A stretch of DNA of 64,000 bases from Bradyrhizobium sp. SZCCHNS1050 (GCF_032484785.1 NZ_JAUETR010000002.1:682001-746000), one strand, 5' to 3'. Shown: positions 51,861-61,339, counted from the first letter of the stretch. The notes: generated by a model from the sequence alone, not told the origin. Made by a program: numbers and translations.

Positions 51861-52802
51861 TCAGGCGGTGAGGCGTGCCGCGCGCCGCAGGGCCTGCGGC
51901 GGCTGGCCGAAGGCGCGAATGAAGGCGCGGCGCATCCGCTCAGGATCGCGAAAGCCGGTCGCCTCGGCCACCAGCTCGATCGGCTGATGCGAAGCCTGCA
52001 CGCGATCGCGCGCCACCTCCAGCCTGAGACGCTCGATCGCCTTCGACGGCGTCGTGCCGGTCTCGGCCACGAAGGCGCGGGTGAAATGCCGCGTGCTCAT
52101 GCCGGCACGCTCGGCAAGGTCGTCGACCGTCAGCGGCGCATCGAGATGCTCCCGCGCCCAGGTCAGGAGCTCGGCGAAGCGGCCGCTCGGCGCCTTCAGC
52201 TCCAGCAGCGAGGAGAACTGCGACTGCCCGCCGCTGCGGCGATGATACAGCACGAGCTGACGTGCGGTCTTCTGCGCGATCTCCTCGCCGTGATCGTCGG
52301 CGACCATGGCGAGTGCGAGATCGATGCCGGCAGTGATCCCAGCCGAGCTCCAGACATTGCCGTCGCGGACGTAGATGCTGTCAGGCTCGAGCTTCACTTG
52401 GGGGTAGGCTCGCAGGAACTGCCGCGTGCGCTGCCAATGCGTGGTCGCGCGCCGCCCGTCCAGCAGGCCCGCTTCGGCCAGCACGAAGGCGCCGGAACAG
52501 ATGCTGGCAAGCCGGGTGCCCCGCTGCGCGACCTTACGAACGAAGTTCAGCGTGCATGCGTTGCGGCTCGCAGCTTCCACGCCCTCGCCGCCGGCGATCA
52601 GCAGCGTGGTCAGCGCCGACACCGGACCGAATTTCCGCGCCAGCATTTCGGCCCCTGACGACGACCGCACGGGTCCGGGCGTGGCGGCGACGACCCTGAT
52701 CGATGGCGCGGCGCGCGCATAACGCGAAGCGATCTCGAACACCGAGATCGGTCCGGCGGCGTCGAGCAACTGAAAATCGGGGTAGATGAGCACGCCGATC
52801 AT
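51861..52802 (-). CDS. GlxA-family AraC-type transcriptional regulator with DJ-1/PfpI domain
   Basis: This is a 313-residue protein starting MIGVLIYPDFQLLDAAGP, with GGAG 9 bases upstream. Residues 1-185 form a DJ-1/PfpI-like domain with the nucleophile-elbow cysteine C102 in LASICSGAFVLAEAGLLDG. Residues 205-310 form the AraC helix-turn-helix pair (TVDDLAERAGMSTRHFTRAFVAETG and PIELVAEATGFRDPERMRRAF). GlxA proteins activate genes for nitrogenous compounds. The divergent neighbour at 52947 is also a PfpI protein with a similar elbow, so the pair is probably one regulated unit. Confidence 0.92.
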   Translation of the reverse strand: MIGVLIYPDFQLLDAAGPISVFEIASRYARAAPSIRVVAATPGPVRSSSGAEMLARKFGPVSALTTLLIAGGEGVEAASRNACTLNFVRKVAQRGTRLASICSGAFVLAEAGLLDGRRATTHWQRTRQFLRAYPQVKLEPDSIYVRDGNVWSSAGITAGIDLALAMVADDHGEEIAQKTARQLVLYHRRSGGQSQFSSLLELKAPSGRFAELLTWAREHLDAPLTVDDLAERAGMSTRHFTRAFVAETGTTPSKAIERLRLEVARDRVQASHQPIELVAEATGFRDPERMRRAFIRAFGQPPQALRRAARLTA

Positions 52803-52812
52803 GGTGGATGAC

Positions 52813-52854
52813 TCCGTGAGCCCAAGTCCGTGAGCCCAAGTGCGAAATCCCAAG
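52813..52854. repeat. 14-bp tandem repeat in the GlxA/PfpI divergent promoter region
   Basis: TCCGTGAGCCCAAG occurs at 52813-52826 and 52827-52840, perfectly in tandem. A degenerate third unit (TGCGAAATCCCAAG) follows at 52841-52854. It begins 11 bp before the regulator's start codon and ends 92 bp before the PfpI gene. Tandem units 14 bp apart could bind the regulator, or this may be slippage. Confidence 0.7.
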
Positions 52855-52946
52855 CCCGTCCGGAAACGAGGGAACTTTGGCATATGCGCCATCCAGCGGA
52901 CCATGCAGAATGCCCGCCGTCAAGCACCACACCTGCGAGCACCGCC

Positions 52947-53645
52947 ATGGCCCAACCGCTCTCGATCGCTCTCGTCCTGTTTCCACATCTGACCCAGCTC
53001 GATCTCACCGGTCCGGTGCAGGTGTTCTCCAGCGTGCCGGGGGCGACACTGCATCTGGCGTGGAAGAGGATCGAGCCGATTCCGACCGACTCGGTCCTCA
53101 CACTGATGCCGACCACCACCTTCGCTGACTGTCCGCAGGCGGACGTGATCTGCATTCCCGGCGGCTTCGGCGTCGACGCCATCCTCGATGACGCCGAGGT
53201 CATCGGCTTCATCCGCCGCCAAGCCGAACGAGCCAGGTACGTCACCTCGGTGTGCACGGGCTCGCTCGCGCTCGGCGCCGCCGGCCTGCTGGATGGCTAT
53301 CGCGCAGCGACCCATTGGAGCGCGCGCGAGTGCCTGCCGCTGTTCGGGGCCACCGTCAGCACCGAGCGCGTCTGCATCGACCGCAACCGGATCACCGGCG
53401 GCGGCGTCACGGCCGGCATCGACTTCGCGCTGACCCTGGTGGCGCAGTTGGTCGATCGTCAGACGGCGGAGGCAATCCAGCTCAGACTCGAATACAATCC
53501 GGCGCCCCCTTTCACCGCTGGATCCCCCGACACGGCGCCGCCCGAGGTGGTGTCACGCATGCTGGAGCGGATCGCACCGTTCCGGAAGCGGCGAATCGAG
53601 GCGGCGGAGCATGCGGCGGCCGCCCTCAGGAGCAACCCGGCGTAG
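52947..53645 (+). CDS. DJ-1/PfpI family protein, isonitrile hydratase (InhA)-like
   Basis: This is a 232-residue protein starting MAQPLSIALVLFPHLTQLDLTGP. The fold is a DJ-1/PfpI glutamine-amidotransferase-like domain with catalytic C103 in VTSVCTGSLALGAAGLLDG. The RAATHW motif and the region GGGVTAGIDFALTLVAQL are typical of the isonitrile-hydratase-like group, which convert isonitriles to N-formamides. The assignment to that reaction is by resemblance. The divergent GlxA regulator likely controls it. A terminator follows 30 bp after the stop. Confidence 0.85.
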   Translation: MAQPLSIALVLFPHLTQLDLTGPVQVFSSVPGATLHLAWKRIEPIPTDSVLTLMPTTTFADCPQADVICIPGGFGVDAILDDAEVIGFIRRQAERARYVTSVCTGSLALGAAGLLDGYRAATHWSARECLPLFGATVSTERVCIDRNRITGGGVTAGIDFALTLVAQLVDRQTAEAIQLRLEYNPAPPFTAGSPDTAPPEVVSRMLERIAPFRKRRIEAAEHAAAALRSNPA

Positions 53646-53675
53646 CGCAGGCTTGGCAGGCTCCCGACAGTAAAG

Positions 53676-53704
53676 AGGCCGCCCAGAGCTCGGGGCGGCC
53701 TTTT
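53676..53704 (+). terminator. Intrinsic terminator after the PfpI gene
   Basis: AGGCCGCCC at 53676-53684 pairs with GGGCGGCCT at 53693-53701, followed by TTT. It is 30 bp after the PfpI stop and 30 bp before the convergent NDUFA12 gene stop, so it could serve both strands. Confidence 0.85.
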
Positions 53705-53733
53705 CCGATCGGGTCATCTCGAGCGAAATCGAA

Positions 53734-54144
53734 TCAGCCGCCAGGAGTCCAGGGCTGATAATCACCGGTGGCCTTTGGCCTGCGACCGCTGCCCAAGGTC
53801 GAGCCGGCCGGGCGATACGCCAGCGCAGTCCCCGTCAGGTTCGGCTCATGCGGCTTTTCCCACTCGCGGGGCTTGTAGCCCTCCTGAGTCGGCGGCACAT
53901 CGACCATATGATGCATCCAGCCGTGCCATTCGGGCGGAATACGGCTGGCTTCGGCCAGTCCGTTATAGATCACCCAGCGCCGCTCGAAATGCAGCACCGG
54001 GTCGATCTTGCCGCCGGCAGTCCGATAATAGCGGTTGCCCTGTGCGTCCTGCCCCACGAGCTCGCCGAAGCGCCAGGTCCACAATTGCGTGCCGAAAGTC
54101 TGGCCGTTCCACCACGTGAAGAGCTTGAGAAAGAACTGTTTCAT
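53734..54144 (-). CDS. NADH:ubiquinone oxidoreductase 17.2 kDa subunit homologue (NDUFA12 family)
   Basis: This is a 136-residue protein starting MKQFFLKLFTWWNGQTFGTQ. It has the family motif WRFGELVGQDAQGNRYYR, then RRWVIYNGLAEASRIPPEWHGWMHHMVDVPP and a Pro-rich tail. It is an accessory subunit of complex I in alphaproteobacteria and mitochondria. In related genomes it often follows the aat and DUF2155 genes, which are 13.7 kb to the left here. The ATG at 54144 matches the family's usual N-terminus. Confidence 0.95.
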   Translation of the reverse strand: MKQFFLKLFTWWNGQTFGTQLWTWRFGELVGQDAQGNRYYRTAGGKIDPVLHFERRWVIYNGLAEASRIPPEWHGWMHHMVDVPPTQEGYKPREWEKPHEPNLTGTALAYRPAGSTLGSGRRPKATGDYQPWTPGG

Positions 54145-54250
54145 GGGCTTGGGGCCGGTTCTGTGAAGGTCCCGGTTCTGATGCCACCCCGCCCGCATCT
54201 TGTCCAGTGTTGCACCGCTCCGCCCGCGACGATGTATCGGTTCGCGGCGG

Positions 54251-54275
54251 GGAACGACATCCGCGGCCTGCGGTT
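54251..54275 (+). promoter_or_regulatory. EcfG-like promoter, imperfect (GGAAC-N16-GGTT)
   Basis: GGAAC at 54251-54255 and GGTT at 54272-54275 are separated by 16 bases. It differs from the EcfG consensus (CGTT) at one base. It lies 33 bp upstream of the BA14K gene start, a spacing close to the DUF1236 promoter at 31677. The match is suggestive only. Confidence 0.45.
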
Positions 54276-54308
54276 AGGTCACTTTCCCCCCCTGATGGAG
54301 CGATAGCG

Positions 54309-54971
54309 ATGACCAGACTGAAGAGATGGAGCACTGCGGCGGCAGTGGCGCTGATTCTGCCGCTGGCGGCAGCGACGACGAGCTTTGCCCAGGGTCCCGG
54401 CGGCGGTCGTGGTCCGGGCGGCGGTGGTGGTGCCGCCATCGGCGGGGGCGGTGGCGCGGCCATCGGTGGTGGCGGCGGCGGAGCGATCGGCGGCGGCGGA
54501 CGCGGCGGCTTTGCGGCCGGCCCGGGTGGCGCCGGGATGAGCGGCGGCAGCTTCGCCGGACGCGCAGCCGTTGGCGGCGCAGCGCTGGCGGGTCGCGGTC
54601 CGGCGGCCGGCGCCAACGTCGCCGTCAACACGGGTGGCGGCCGCGGCAACTGGAGCGGCGGCAATTGGAGTGGCGGCGGCTGGCAGGGCGGTCACCGTGG
54701 CGGCTGGCATCACCGCGGCGGCGGCTTCTGGCCGGGTGTCGGCGTTGGCGTCGGGATCGGATTGGGCAGCAGCTATGCCTACTACAACGATCCGTATTAT
54801 TACGGGCCCGACTATTACTCCGACTACTCGTACTATGACGACTCCGCGCCTGTCGCCATCGTTGGAACCGAAGGCGTCGACCCGAGCTACTGCGCACGCA
54901 GGTACCGCTCGTATGATCCGGCTTCGGGAACCTATCTCGGCTATGATGGCTTTCGCCATCCATGTCCGTAA
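54309..54971 (+). CDS. Glycine-rich secreted protein with BA14K-like C-terminus
   Basis: This is a 220-residue protein starting MTRLKRWSTAAAVALILPLA. Residues 1-27 form a signal peptide. Residues 28-160 are glycine-rich repeats (GGGGGAAIGGGGGAAIG), with Trp/Asn segments near the end (NWSGGNWSGGGW). A tyrosine/aspartate-rich segment follows (YYNDPYYYGPDYYSDYSYYD). The last 30 residues (CARRYRSYDPASGTYLGYDG then FRHPCP) match the BA14K family C-terminal signature, first described for a Brucella immunoreactive lectin-like protein. It is likely exported; a structural or surface role is inferred. A terminator follows 30 bp after the stop. Confidence 0.85.
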   Translation: MTRLKRWSTAAAVALILPLAAATTSFAQGPGGGRGPGGGGGAAIGGGGGAAIGGGGGGAIGGGGRGGFAAGPGGAGMSGGSFAGRAAVGGAALAGRGPAAGANVAVNTGGGRGNWSGGNWSGGGWQGGHRGGWHHRGGGFWPGVGVGVGIGLGSSYAYYNDPYYYGPDYYSDYSYYDDSAPVAIVGTEGVDPSYCARRYRSYDPASGTYLGYDGFRHPCP

Positions 54972-55001
54972 GAGTCTGACATAGTAGCTGCGACAACAGA
55001 G

Positions 55002-55030
55002 GGCGGCGAGCCTATGCTCGCCGCCTTTTT
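55002..55030 (+). terminator. Intrinsic terminator after the BA14K gene
   Basis: GGCGGCGAG at 55002-55010 pairs with CTCGCCGCC at 55017-55025 across a 6-base loop, followed by five T. It is 30 bp after the BA14K stop. Confidence 0.92.
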
Positions 55031-55427
55031 CGTGCCGTATTGTTGTTTGTTCTGTGTCTAATGCGCCACGTTGCAGGCTGATTTTCGCCCATATTTCAAA
55101 ATGTGCCTCGCGACGTGCAGATGATCGGCCCGTTTCGGTCCAATATCGTTTGAGCATGTGATTCTGCCCGTTTGGCCGCTTCGCAGGCTTGGTTGATATC
55201 AGTTGATGGACACATGGATTTTCGCGGAACTCGCGCAATGCAAACGCCGCGGGTGAGTGGCTTGGGCCTGCCGCCCGCGAACGCGCCAAGAACTTCGAAC
55301 AAGGAGGCGCGCCTTGCCGACATATCTTCACTGCTTGGACGCAGCTGCATCGAAACTCGGATGCATATGGCTGGCCGCGCTGATCCCCGGCCCCGCTGGC
55401 GGACGTGTCGATGATTGAGAAACGCAG
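55031..55427. other. Gene-free stretch upstream of the first hybrid kinase
   Basis: About 400 bp with lower GC at its left end. It should carry the promoter of the tandem kinase genes. I see a GGAAC at 55217 but no CGTT at the right distance, so no EcfG site. No credible gene, repeat or hairpin is visible otherwise. Confidence 0.4.
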
Positions 55428-57746
55428 ATGACCTATCAGCGTCTCGCATTGGGGCTCGGTCTCGGAACGCTGCTGGCGATCGGCGCCGCGTCCACGGCGC
55501 TCGACATCAAGTCGCGCCACGACGCGGCCTGGGTGAATTCATCGCTCGACATCCTGCAGAAGACCTCCGATCTGCGTCTGCTGCTACGCGAAGCGGAAGC
55601 GACCTCTCGCGGCTACGCACTCGTCGGTGACGATCAATTCAGGACGGAGTTTGCCGATGTCAGCACGAGAATTCCGGTCGCCATGGCCGAGCTGCGGCGC
55701 GCCGTGGCCGACAATCCCGAACCGCTGAAGCTTCTGACCGAGACCGAAGCCCTGATTGTCCGCAGGGTCGAGCTCGCTGCGGAGTTGATCCGGTTGCACG
55801 CCGCCTCGGATCGTGCGGGGCTCGAAGCCCTCAGAAGCCGCGCCGAAGGGCCGGCAACCATGAGCGAGATCACGGCCCATCTCGACCGTTTCGTTGCCGA
55901 TCAGCGCAAGCTGCTGACGCAGCGTTCGATGACGTCGAAATCCACCGGATCGCTGCTGCTCACGATCGACCTGTGCGGTCTCGCGCTGCTGCTGATCATC
56001 GCCTTCTACCTCATCCGGCGGACGTATCTCCACGATCGTGCGCTGCGCGCGTCGCTGGTCCGCTCCGAAGCCGAGGCCAACTCGCTGGCGGAAAAGGCCG
56101 AGCAGCAGCATCTCGACCTGATCGCCGCCCATGAGAAGCTGCGCCATTCCGCCGAGATCCTGCAGAACACGTTCAACAGCATGGCAGAGGGCGTGCTCGT
56201 CATCGATGCCACGGACACGGTGGTCTTCTCGAACCCCGCGGTCGAACATCTGCTCGGCTACAGCCCGGAAAAGAATCTGGCCGACGTCCGCGCGCGCCTC
56301 CGCGTCTACGAAAGCGACGGCGTGACGCCTGTTGCAGCGCACGACCTGCCGACGCCGCGAGCGTTGCGGGGCGAGAGCTTCGACCGCCGCGAGCTGATCG
56401 TCTACCGGCCCGACCAGGACGAGACGCTGCGGCTGATGATCTCCGGCCGCCCGCTGCGCGACGCCGCGGGCGGCATTACCGGCGCGGCGATGGTCTATCA
56501 CGACATCACCACGGCGCACGAGACCGAGCGGCTGCTGCAGCAGGCGCAGAAGCTGGATGCGATCGGCAAGCTCACCGGCGGCGTCGCACACGACTTCAAC
56601 AACATGCTGACGATCATTACCGGCACCATCGAAACGCTGGCCGACGAGGTGAAGGACCGCCCCGCCGCCGCGGCGACCGCAGCGCTGATCGGACAGGCGG
56701 CAGACCGCTGCACCGAGCTGATCCGGCATCTGCTCGCCTTCGCCCGCAAGCAGCCGCTGCATCCGCGCGACAGCGACGTCAACAGCACGATTCTCGACAT
56801 CGCAAAGCTGCTGCGTCCGACGCTCGGCGAGCAGATCGAGATCAACTCGATCCTCGAAGAGGAGACGCTGATCACGCACATCGATTCGGCGCAGCTCGCC
56901 AACTCCCTGGTCAACATGGCGATCAACGCCCGCGACGCGATGCCCAATGGCGGCAAGCTGCTGCTGGAATCGCGCAGGGTGGAGCTCGATGAGGCCTATG
57001 CCTCAGCCAACGCCGGCGTGACGCCCGGCCCCTATGTCATGGTCGCCGTCAGCGACACGGGTACTGGCATGTTGCCGGAGGTCCGCGACCGCGCCTTCGA
57101 ACCCTTCTTCACGACGAAGGAAGCCGGCAAGGGCTCCGGCCTCGGCCTCAGCATGGTCTACGGCTTCGTCAAGCAATCCGGCGGCCACATCAAGATCTAC
57201 AGCGAGGAAGGACGGGGCACCACGATCCGGCTCTACATCCCTGTGCCCAAGGGACAGGCTGCGAGCCCTGCTCCGCCCGAGCCCCCGCCGCCGCGCGGCG
57301 AGGAGACCATCTTCATCGTCGAGGACGATCCACTGGTGCAGGACTTCGTCGTCTCACAGTTGCAGAGCCTCGGCTACAAGACCATCACCGCATCGACCGG
57401 GGTCGAGGCGCTGGCCAAGATCGACTCCGGCCAAAGCTTCGATCTCCTGTTCACCGACGTCATCATGCCCGGCGGCGTCAACGGCAAGGAGCTCGCCGAG
57501 GAGGCGCTGCGGCAGCGGCCCGGCACCAAGGTGCTGTACACGTCCGGCTATACCGACAATGCGATGGTCGAGCACGGTCGCCTCGACCAGGCTGCGCTCC
57601 TGCTCACCAAGCCCTATCGAAAGTCGGAGCTCGCCAAGATGGTGCGGCTGGCGCTGGCAGGCCCCGTGGATGACGCCTTGGCCGATGATGCCTTGGCCGA
57701 GAACGCCTTTTCCGAGGACGCGCAGACGCGCGCTCACTTCTCCTGA
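55428..57746 (+). CDS. Hybrid sensor histidine kinase (CHASE3-PAS-HisKA-HATPase-REC), copy 1
   Basis: This is a 772-residue protein starting [20 protein letters not shown]. Membrane segments lie at residues 5-22 and about 180-200, bounding a CHASE3-like periplasmic domain (SDLRLLLREAEATSRGYAL). A PAS domain follows ([21 protein letters not shown]). H388 in [11 protein letters not shown] is the phospho-acceptor. The ATPase part has NLVN-type and [18 protein letters not shown]. The C-terminal receiver has D677 in [11 protein letters not shown]. The C-terminal tail holds short direct repeats (DDALADDALAENA). It is followed by a close paralogue with the same spacing of H388 and D677. Confidence 0.92.
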   Translation: MTYQRLALGLGLGTLLAIGAASTALDIKSRHDAAWVNSSLDILQKTSDLRLLLREAEATSRGYALVGDDQFRTEFADVSTRIPVAMAELRRAVADNPEPLKLLTETEALIVRRVELAAELIRLHAASDRAGLEALRSRAEGPATMSEITAHLDRFVADQRKLLTQRSMTSKSTGSLLLTIDLCGLALLLIIAFYLIRRTYLHDRALRASLVRSEAEANSLAEKAEQQHLDLIAAHEKLRHSAEILQNTFNSMAEGVLVIDATDTVVFSNPAVEHLLGYSPEKNLADVRARLRVYESDGVTPVAAHDLPTPRALRGESFDRRELIVYRPDQDETLRLMISGRPLRDAAGGITGAAMVYHDITTAHETERLLQQAQKLDAIGKLTGGVAHDFNNMLTIITGTIETLADEVKDRPAAAATAALIGQAADRCTELIRHLLAFARKQPLHPRDSDVNSTILDIAKLLRPTLGEQIEINSILEEETLITHIDSAQLANSLVNMAINARDAMPNGGKLLLESRRVELDEAYASANAGVTPGPYVMVAVSDTGTGMLPEVRDRAFEPFFTTKEAGKGSGLGLSMVYGFVKQSGGHIKIYSEEGRGTTIRLYIPVPKGQAASPAPPEPPPPRGEETIFIVEDDPLVQDFVVSQLQSLGYKTITASTGVEALAKIDSGQSFDLLFTDVIMPGGVNGKELAEEALRQRPGTKVLYTSGYTDNAMVEHGRLDQAALLLTKPYRKSELAKMVRLALAGPVDDALADDALAENAFSEDAQTRAHFS

Positions 57747-57866
57747 CTTGACCATCGCGCAGATCGGAACTGCGATCGTCACGGAGCTGGGCCACAAATT
57801 CCAATGGAAACCTACCCCATGCAATTGGCAGGACGCGACGGCATCCCGCGCCATTGGAGGCCACCG

Positions 57867-60125
57867 ATGATCCGCCGGCGGGTGGTGATCGGGCTCGGCC
57901 TTGGAACCCTGCTCGCGATCGGCGCCGCGTCGACGGGACTGGACATCAAGGCGCGCAACGATACCGCCCTGGTCGAGCACACGATGGAGGTGCTGGAGAA
58001 ATCCTCCGAGCTCCGCGCCCTGCTGCGACAGTCAGAAGCCGCCTCGCGCGGCTTCGCATTGTCCGGAGCCGACCGGTTCATCGCAGAGTTTCAGGCGACG
58101 AGTGGACTTATTCCTGCGGCCTGGGCGGACCTGCGAGAGCTCGTCCGGGACAATTCCTCGCAGAGCGAGCGGCTGCGATCGATTTATGGCATCGTGCAGC
58201 GGCGCATTCAGCTTGCCGGCGAACTGATCCGTCGCCACGCGGCGAACGATCGCGACGGCCCGGAGGCGCTGGCGGCGAGCGCGGCCGGTCCGGCGGCGAT
58301 GACGACGATCAACCAGGCGCTCGACGCCTTTACCGATGAGGAGCGCCGGCTGCTGGCGGACCGCGCCACGATCTCGCGACGAACCGGATCCTGGCTGCTG
58401 GCGATCGACCTCGCCGGCGTCGGCCTGCTGCTCCTGATGTCGGCCTATCTCGTCCGGCGCGCTCATCTTTCCGACCGGGCGCTGCGCTCGTCCCTCACCC
58501 GGTCACGGGAGACCGCGACCTCGCTGGAAGCCCAGGCCGTGCAGCAGCGCAGCGATCTCGCCGCCGCCTATGACGAGCTGCGCCGCTTCTCCGCCATTCT
58601 CACGAACACCTTCAACAGCATGGCCGAGGGCGTCCTCGTCGTCGATCCCGAAGGCACGATCATGCTGTCGAACCAGGCGATGGGACGTTTCCTGGGAACG
58701 AATGTGGGCAAGACCTTCGCCGAGATGCAGGCTGCCAACCAGTTCTACGAGAGCGACGCCGTCACCCGCATCGTCGACGAGGAGCTCCCGATCGCGCGCG
58801 CCTTGTGCGGGCTGTCGTTCGACCGCCGCGAGGTCGTGGTCAAGCCGACCGACGGCCGGCCGCAGTTTCGCCTGATGGTCAGCGGGCGGCCGCTGCGCAA
58901 TTCCGCAGGCGCGATCAGCGGCGCCGCGCTGGTGTATCACGACGTCACCGACGTGCACGAGACCGAGCGCCTACTGCAGCAGGCGCAGAAGCTCGATGCC
59001 ATCGGCAAGCTCACCGGCGGCGTCGCGCACGACTTCAACAACATGCTGACGATCATCACCGGGTCGATCGAGGTCCTGATCGACGCGGTGCAGGACCGGC
59101 CGGCGGCGGCCGAGTTCGCAGCCCTGATCGGCAGGGCCACCGATCGCTGCACCGAGCTGATCCGGCATCTGCTCGCCTTCGCCCGCAAGCAGCCGCTGCG
59201 TCCGCGCGACATCGACGTCAACGCCACGGTGGAGGACATCGCCAAGCTGCTGCGGCCGACCCTCGGCGAGCAGGTCGAGATCAGGACCGTTCTCGCCGAC
59301 GAGGATCTCATCGCCCATGTCGATTCCGCGCAGCTCGCGAACGCGCTGGTCAACATGGCGATCAACGCGCGCGATGCGATGCCCGATGGCGGCAGGCTGC
59401 TGCTGGAGACGGCGAAGACCACGCTCGACGCGGCCCATGCAGCGGCCAATCCCGGCATCGTGCCCGGTTCCTACGTCATGGTCGCGGTCAGCGACACCGG
59501 CAGCGGCATGCCGCTGGAGGTGAAGGACCGCGCCTTCGAGCCGTTCTTCACCACCAAGGATGCCGGCAAGGGCTCCGGCCTCGGCCTCAGCATGGTCTAT
59601 GGCTTCGTCAGGCAGTCCGGCGGCCACGTCAAGCTTCAGAGCGAGCAGAACCGCGGCACGACGATCCGGCTCTATCTGCCGGCGGCGCAGGCGACGCAGC
59701 AGATCGAGACGGAGCACGAGCAGGCGCTGCCGCATGGCCGCGAGACGATCCTGGTGGTCGAGGACGATCCGCTGGTGCGCGACTTCGTGCTCGCCCAGTT
59801 GCAGGGCCTCGGCTACACCACCCTCGTCGCCTCGCAGGCCTCGGAGGCGCTGGCGATCGCCGCGCGGAACCAGCCCTTCGACCTGCTGTTCACCGACGTC
59901 ATCATGCCCGGCGGCATCAGCGGCCGGCAGCTCGCCGAAACCATCATGACCACGCGCCCCGCGCTCCCAGTGATCTACACCTCCGGCTATACCGGCGATG
60001 AGATGGTCGAGAATCGGCAGCTCGTGCCGGACGCGCTGCTGCTGACCAAGCCGTATCGCCGCGCCGAGCTCGCGCAGATGGTGCGGCGGGCGCTGGATGG
60101 CAAGCCGGCGGCCGGCTGGCGTTAG
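57867..60125 (+). CDS. Hybrid sensor histidine kinase, tandem paralogue (copy 2)
   Basis: This is a 752-residue protein starting [21 protein letters not shown] chose the ATG at 57867 because GGAGG lies 6 bases upstream, the N-terminus then aligns with copy 1, and both H388 ([11 protein letters not shown]) and D677 ([11 protein letters not shown]) fall at identical positions. The domain order is CHASE3, PAS, HisKA, HATPase, REC, as in copy 1. The sensor regions differ more than the kinase and receiver parts, so the two copies may sense different signals and share an output. The stop codon overlaps that of the convergent DMT gene (60122-60125). Confidence 0.92.
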   Translation: MIRRRVVIGLGLGTLLAIGAASTGLDIKARNDTALVEHTMEVLEKSSELRALLRQSEAASRGFALSGADRFIAEFQATSGLIPAAWADLRELVRDNSSQSERLRSIYGIVQRRIQLAGELIRRHAANDRDGPEALAASAAGPAAMTTINQALDAFTDEERRLLADRATISRRTGSWLLAIDLAGVGLLLLMSAYLVRRAHLSDRALRSSLTRSRETATSLEAQAVQQRSDLAAAYDELRRFSAILTNTFNSMAEGVLVVDPEGTIMLSNQAMGRFLGTNVGKTFAEMQAANQFYESDAVTRIVDEELPIARALCGLSFDRREVVVKPTDGRPQFRLMVSGRPLRNSAGAISGAALVYHDVTDVHETERLLQQAQKLDAIGKLTGGVAHDFNNMLTIITGSIEVLIDAVQDRPAAAEFAALIGRATDRCTELIRHLLAFARKQPLRPRDIDVNATVEDIAKLLRPTLGEQVEIRTVLADEDLIAHVDSAQLANALVNMAINARDAMPDGGRLLLETAKTTLDAAHAAANPGIVPGSYVMVAVSDTGSGMPLEVKDRAFEPFFTTKDAGKGSGLGLSMVYGFVRQSGGHVKLQSEQNRGTTIRLYLPAAQATQQIETEHEQALPHGRETILVVEDDPLVRDFVLAQLQGLGYTTLVASQASEALAIAARNQPFDLLFTDVIMPGGISGRQLAETIMTTRPALPVIYTSGYTGDEMVENRQLVPDALLLTKPYRRAELAQMVRRALDGKPAAGWR

Positions 60126-61015
60126 CCGCGGGTCGCCATCGCCACCGCGGCCAGCGTGAAGGCCAGCGCGGCCACCTGCCCTGCCCCGAGCGGCTCGCGC
60201 AGCGCGATCGCGGAGGCCAGGACGCCGATCACCGGCACCGCCATGGTGCCGATCGCCGCCACCGAGGCCGGCAGCCGCGACAGCGCCGCGAACCAGGCGA
60301 CATAGGCGACGCAGAACTGGATCACGGTGGAATAGAACATCAGCGCCCAGTCGAGCTGATCCAGCTTCGTCCAGTCGGAATGCTCGACCGCGAAGCCCAC
60401 GAGCACGATCGGCACGCAGCCGATGCCGATCTGCCAGGCCGCCGCCGACAGCGGCGGCAGCCTGATCGGGAGCTTCTTGGCCATGACCGTGCCGAGCGCG
60501 AAGCCGAACGCGCCGCCGAGCACCATCAGGATGCCCGGCAGCTTGTCGCGGCTCGCCGACAGCCCGTTGGCGCCCATGATCGAGGCCAGCCCCGCGAACG
60601 CCAGCACCAGCGCGAGCACGCGCAACAGCGTCGGCCGCTCGCCGAGGATCGGCCAGGCCAAGAGCGAGGCCCACACCGGCATGGTGTAGGCGATCAGCGC
60701 CGCCTCGCTCGCCGGCAGCCACAGCAGGGCCAGCCCCATCAGCACCATCCAGGCGGTGACGTTGAGCATCCCGGCCAGGATGAGCCGCGGCCAGACCTCA
60801 CGCGGCACGGCGAGGCTCTGGCTGCGGATGACGGCCAGCAGCGCCAACAGCAGCGCGCCCACCACCCCGGTGGTGCCGCGCAGAGTGAGCGGCGGCAGCA
60901 CGCCGACCAGATGCTTGGTGACCGGCCAGTTGAAGCCCCAGCCGAGCGAGGTGATGGCGAGGAACATCAGCCCGGCGGGCGTGATCCGCCCGCTGGCCAC
61001 TGGCTTGTCTGTCAT
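60122..61015 (-). CDS. EamA/DMT family transporter
   Basis: This is a 297-residue protein starting MTDKPVASGRITPAGLMFLAIT. About ten membrane segments are visible, with two EamA repeats (GWGFNWPVTKHLVGVLPPLTLRGTTG and LPASVAAIGTMAVPVIGVLASAI, ALREPLGAGQV). Such proteins export amino acids or metabolites. The ATG at 61015 is at the start of the hydrophobic core; longer frames upstream have no membrane character. Its stop overlaps the hybrid kinase's by 4 bp in the opposite orientation. Confidence 0.9.
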   Translation of the reverse strand: MTDKPVASGRITPAGLMFLAITSLGWGFNWPVTKHLVGVLPPLTLRGTTGVVGALLLALLAVIRSQSLAVPREVWPRLILAGMLNVTAWMVLMGLALLWLPASEAALIAYTMPVWASLLAWPILGERPTLLRVLALVLAFAGLASIMGANGLSASRDKLPGILMVLGGAFGFALGTVMAKKLPIRLPPLSAAAWQIGIGCVPIVLVGFAVEHSDWTKLDQLDWALMFYSTVIQFCVAYVAWFAALSRLPASVAAIGTMAVPVIGVLASAIALREPLGAGQVAALAFTLAAVAMATRG

Positions 61016-61339
61016 GGAATCACCGGCGCCGTCCGTGGGACGATGAGCTTGCCGGCGTTTTCCCGGCCACACCAGGGATTGTGGGGCATGCCTGCCCCGC
61101 GAACGCTCCGTAGGCGCCCGTGAGTCCCGCCGATGCAAGCGAAACACGTCATTCGCACGCGAATAAATCTGCCCCTGTGAACAGCGGGACGAAGCCCTGT
61201 GGACAGCCTGCGGGACAAATTTTTTCGGTTTCGAATCCGCGAGGACTCGCCGATAGTTACGGCCATCACGATACCGGCACACGCCCTGGTTATCCCGTAC
61301 TTTCCCCCATATTTAGTGTTTGGTTTAGGAACCCGTACT
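61016..61339. other. Gene-free stretch between the DMT gene and the nrdJ leader
   Basis: About 320 bp. It should contain the DMT promoter on the minus strand and the nrdJ promoter on the plus strand. A lower-GC patch at 61290-61335 (TATTTAGTGTTTGGTTTAGG) is the likeliest plus-strand promoter zone. A GGAAC at 61328 has no fitting CGTT. I see no gene. Confidence 0.4.

Noticed and set aside
61230..61238. TTCGAATCC, a T-loop-like sequence
   Set aside because: No matching anticodon or acceptor arms are found around it, so it is not a tRNA.
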